Assembly: GCA_964020975.1 (NCBI GenBank)
Contig: OZ026629.1
Location: 52,034,231 to 52,098,230, forward strand
Length of the DNA stretch: 64,000 nt
Source: Hermodice carunculata
Lineage: Eukaryota > Annelida > Polychaeta > Eunicida > Amphinomidae
Direction of reading: 5' to 3'
Part shown: positions 60,389 to 64,000 of the stretch, piece after piece
Layout: each line of letters begins with the position of its first letter
Position numbering within the stretch: the first letter of the stretch is position 1
Position numbers and translations under genes: made by a program
Notes under the pieces: model-generated
Databases searched by the model: none
Told to the model about the DNA's origin: nothing
Seen by the model: only the letters and a program-made list of their open reading frames with translations

Positions 60389-60424
60389 ACCCCCACCCCC
60401 ACCCCCACCCCCACCCCCACCCCA
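60389..60424. repeat. (CCCCAC)n microsatellite
   Basis: Six CCCCAC units; on the other strand GTGGGG, a G-rich tract that could form a quadruplex. Confidence 0.93.
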
Positions 60425-60548
60425 CGCCGCTTAGTCAAGGATGGAGCTTAGTGGAGAAGGTTGCCACAATAGTGGATGCAGGTCCGGAAGTACCTGCCGG
60501 GTTTTTTTTATATATAAACGGTAACAAAGATTTACACACATTTGGAAA

Positions 60549-60549
<1 letters not shown>

Positions 60550-60627
<78 letters not shown>

Positions 60628-60725
60628 CATATATATAGACAGATATATAATATATATACACAGATATATACATATATATGTATATATATAATATATATAC
60701 ATACATATATATGTATATATCTGTG
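60550..60725. repeat. (TA)n and TA-rich tract
   Basis: About 65 bp of pure TA, then about 110 bp of TATACATA-type sequence. Confidence 0.95.
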
Positions 60726-61005
60726 TGTATGCAAATATAATTGCACTGACGTGTGACTATTTTTCATATGTGTACATCTTTTCACATACTTGTAAAACTA
60801 TTTTATGTATGTATAACAATTATTTATTGTATATATGTAACGAATTTACACATCTGTGCAATGAACTCTGAGAAAACAATATATTCACAAAACTGGCTGA
60901 TCCTAGTACAAAAAGGGTGACATTAACCTGGAGGAAGACAATAAACATTCCATGCACTCAAGAAGACGAAGTTAACCTTGCTTTTATGGCTACTACGTGA
61001 TGTAT

Positions 61006-61038
61006 CCGCGGGTGATACATCACGTATATATTTCAGAG
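61006..61038. repeat. 13-bp-stem hairpin
   Basis: TACGTGATGTATC and GATACATCACGTA flank a seven-base GC-rich loop. It sits at the edge of the dispersed repeat copy at 61046-61133. Confidence 0.8.
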
Positions 61039-61045
61039 ATGCCAT

Positions 61046-61133
61046 CTGTCCCTCATCATGAGAGACAGTCCCTGAAATTAACTAAAATTTTGACCAATTT
61101 ACGGTGTTTGTCCCGCATTGAAACTGAGTATTT
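61046..61133 (-). repeat. Dispersed repeat, copy 2
   Basis: Reverse complement of 17391-17480, including the TTTCAATGCGGGACAAACA and TTTCAGGGACTGTC blocks. Roughly 85 percent identical. Confidence 0.8.
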
Positions 61134-62984
61134 TCTTATATATTCTTTGTTAAAAATCCTGGGTCCCTGATATTCTCACTTAAATGTCGCTAAAATGGCT
61201 TTCCAATATTGGCGTCTCTCATAAATTTATATTTGTGGACTTCTGTTTTTAATGGAAAGACTATGATGATGTAACCTAATTGTCCACACCAGTGAAAAAT
61301 GCGTAAATCTTTCACACATATGTATAATAATGTACAACACATGCATAATTATGGTTTATATCTTAAAACGGCTTGTCATACAATACATGTAGCTGCGCTT
61401 TAAACGTCTTAGACATTGGGTAAGATGGCTCACATGCGATCAGGACTGAGCACGTGTCAGAATGCTTGTAGCATCAAACTTTCCTCCTGTAGCACAGTCA
61501 GTCTAAATTTCCTATCTTCATAATGGTACAACATGTTTCCCTGTAGCACTTTTCTGCATTCTTGTAGCACTTTGGTGCTACAGTGCTACAGGATGCCCAG
61601 CCATGGCGATACTCTAACTATTTGCATGTACGGGATACCCTTGGCGTACAAATGGTGGCGGTCAATATAGCAGGTCACGACACTGGAATTTCTAACTCAA
61701 CGAAGAACGCGGGTGCGTGCCACCAAGTAACATAATAACGTTATCACGCGATAAAGCAATTGTAATATTGAAAGTAGGTAAGCTGATTGTTTTGGTCTTC
61801 GTGACCTCACCAGAGGTCACCAAAGCAATTGGCAGCAATGATATACAATGTCAACCCTGCCTTTTTGTCTCTTTTCTTTAATTTATTTATTTATTTATTT
61901 ATATTTTTACCTCAGACAAAGTTGTAGAATTACATATGGTTAGATAGACCTGGATGCCTGAATTGCTTTGCATACGTCTGAATTGGTCAGACACATATTG
62001 CATTTTCACATGATCTTTAAAACTGTGAACTTAATTTTGCAACAGCGACAAAGCTACATAAATGAGCAAATCTTAGGGTCAATATTACAAACCTCTGATA
62101 GGATCCATAAATGGGAAAATAATTGTGTGACTACCCTGCACTACATCTAGCTATCGTACACTGACGCATATAAGGAACATGAACTAGCGTTCAAAGAACG
62201 GAATACCTCGGTCGCCCTCGTTTAGTTTTCATGAAATGATTTCATACCGCTGCAGAGCGATCATTAAAGTGTTATTTTTCAGTTCAAAGTCCACATGATG
62301 GCACCTGAAGGAGCAATACTTGCCAGGCAAATGCAAAACCACTCACCAGCATTAACACATGCATGGAAATCAATTGAACCTATAAAAACAAAACCGAAGA
62401 TAAGCACCGAATGGGACCCGGCTGTTAAACAAATTAATTAAACCAGAGAATTGTGACAGTTTCTTTTTTTTTTTGCTTAACTGACCTTTAATGCAAGACT
62501 GAAGTGGTCCCGTGACCTTCGAAATAAAATCAAGCTCACTTTGATTGAGCCGATCATCATTGTTTGCAATATCACTGTTCACTCATACAGTCCAGGAGTC
62601 ATTTTTGGATGAAAAAGTTACCAAATCCACGACTGCCACGATATAAGCCAATAATATGTCAATTTGACCTTTCATGGTCCATCAAACTTGAAATCAACAA
62701 TACCAAAAGATCGCCGTTGATACTTTCCTCTTAATGTGTTCAATAGCTAATTTTCATCAAATTCCACTTCCAGTATCTGAGTAACGGTTTTGCAAAAGAA
62801 GTCAAAATAGCACTTACTCACAAAAATCAATACAAAATTGAGAAAATTGCAGTGCCACTTGTTGAATAAAGTAAGGTCTGGGGGATCCCGAGAAGTGTCC
62901 CTATGCGATTTCGAAGCAATTGACAGAGCGTTTTAGAAGATTTGTTTTTCATAAAAAAAATGAACAAACAAAGAAAAAAAAAAT
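61134..62984. other. No gene recognised
   Basis: Contains a (TTTA)n run at 61876-61903. No other support. Confidence 0.45.
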
Positions 62985-63424
62985 AAAATCACTACAGCGC
63001 GAATATTGGAGCTTCTTTGTAGGAACCAACCCAAGGTACGCCCCCCACCAAATTTTAAAGAGAATCTAGCCGAAGGTTTTGGAGAAGAATTTAAGAATAT
63101 GAATTGCCATTGCAATTTCAATTGACTGATATGGTAATCAAAAGGAGTATTTGCATTAACAGACAAGTACCCGAATTGAAAGATCTGTTGAAAGTCAGGG
63201 ATCCAGAGCATCTGTAACTACAGAACAGATATGCTTAACTCCTCCGCAAGGTGCATTTCCACAAACATTCACCACCTTTTGGGTGACAGTTTTTAGAAAA
63301 GTTGAAACTGGCAAAGACACATAAATATTCGTTAAAAATGAAAATAACCGCACACACGCACGTCGGACGGACGGACGGATGAAAATCAGATGAACTCAGC
63401 TGGCTGACAAGTCAATGCTAAAAA
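62985..63424 (+). mobile_element. Hairpin-ended short element, copy 3 (diverged or longer)
   Basis: Body motif ACCAACCCAAGGTACG, CCAAATTTTAAAGAGAATCT and GGTTTTGGAGAAG at 63026-63090 matches copy 1. The end carries (GGAC)n at 63365-63379 and AACTCAGCTGGCT, GACA, AGTCAATGCT, then AAAAA at 63393-63424. The hairpin is eroded on its right arm. About 300 bp separate body and end, so this copy is longer than the others or carries an insertion. Confidence 0.6.
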
Positions 63425-64000
63425 CTCACAACTGTCTACAAATCGTCAGACATAGCCAGTTTTCAATGAAGCTGTGTCTTGGTCTATCCTATACATCGCT
63501 GTTAAAATTAGGTGAAGCTGCAGTCAATCATTTTTGAAATATTGCAGTTTCTTCGCGCACCACCCCCCCCCCCCCCTTCTGTTGACCTCCAAATAAATAT
63601 TTATAGAAATTCATAAAATACCCGAATATATCAGATGAAGATGAAGATGATTTTCAATAGATACAACATATATATCGGCGGGAATAAGGGAAGGTGAAAT
63701 TAAAATTTTACCTCCTAGGCAACCAGATGAGTAAAAGGGTGTATTAATGTTTCGTCATTGGCTGATTTTTTTCCACATCTGAAAACTGATGTTTTTCCTG
63801 AATCATTATAAATTTATAAAAAAAATTATCGCGACGCTTAATTGAAATACAGTTATCTTCTTCGTTAATCCCAATTAGATAGGAACGACCAACTCTTTTC
63901 TTTCTTACGTTTACTTTATGGCCTTCGAACCAGATTTCAATATTTAAAACTTGCAGCATATATTCTGTTTAATCATCGTCATATATACATTTAAGAGTTA
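63425..64000. other. No gene recognised
   Basis: AT-rich with a C run at 63563-63575. The imperfect palindrome at 63688-63718 is discussed among rejected items. Confidence 0.4.

Noticed and set aside
63688-63718. Imperfect palindrome AAGGTGAAATT / AATTTTACCTC as a fifth CARGGAGG hairpin
   Set aside because: Arms have mismatches, the terminus does not fit the CARGGAGGY rule and no flanking duplication is visible.

Overview
This window looks like nuclear DNA of an invertebrate animal. It has GT-AG introns, a vertebrate-style beta-1,3-glycosyltransferase, a ribonuclease-inhibitor-type LRR protein, an EF-hand exon, several CR1/L2-like LINE remnants, a mariner-type miniature element and very abundant microsatellites. 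Base composition is AT-rich and gene density is low. A marine deuterostome such as a lancelet or acorn worm, or another marine invertebrate, would fit, but the sequence alone does not settle the species. There is one assembly gap of 200 Ns.

Only three host genes can be supported, and all are partial. At 0.6-3.2 kb on the minus strand are the first three coding exons of an LRR protein with a potential N-myristoylation signal; it runs off the left edge. At 24.7-25.9 kb on the plus strand is the main exon of a type II membrane glycosyltransferase of family GT31; its start codon must lie in an upstream exon or at an internal ATG. At 49.6-49.8 kb on the minus strand is a terminal exon carrying an EF-hand pair. 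I see no operon-like or pathway link between them.

The rest is mobile and repetitive DNA. From 7.9 to 12.5 kb lies a LINE graveyard: a CR1-like element on the plus strand (PHD-like finger, coiled coil, esterase, two zinc knuckles, start of endonuclease) sits between minus-strand pieces of LINE RT and endonuclease/linker, which suggests nesting. Other LINE 3' ends are at 14.2-14.7 kb and 53.5-54.0 kb. From 14.8 to 17.4 kb and from 21.6 to 23.4 kb lie two copies, in opposite orientation, of a composite repeat built from ~141-bp monomers with a conserved end and an AAAG/CTTT tract. The first copy also holds two blocks of a 57-bp minisatellite. Three copies of a short element ending in a CAGCTG-rich hairpin lie at 7.0, 54.7 and 63.2 kb.

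The most unusual observation is a set of very small hairpin insertions, 24-33 bp, with ends of the form CARGGAGGY and RCCTCCYTG, at 10.09, 15.89, 21.43 and 32.75 kb. Two are flanked by exact 7-bp direct repeats, and a third by a 7-bp repeat with one mismatch. One interrupts a 57-bp minisatellite unit whose sister units show the empty site; another lies in frame inside the LINE ORF1. They look like a tiny mobile palindrome family that I do not recognise. The stretches at 27-35, 39.4-43.9, 46-49.5, 50-53.5 and 54.8-60 kb hold little I can interpret beyond simple repeats.
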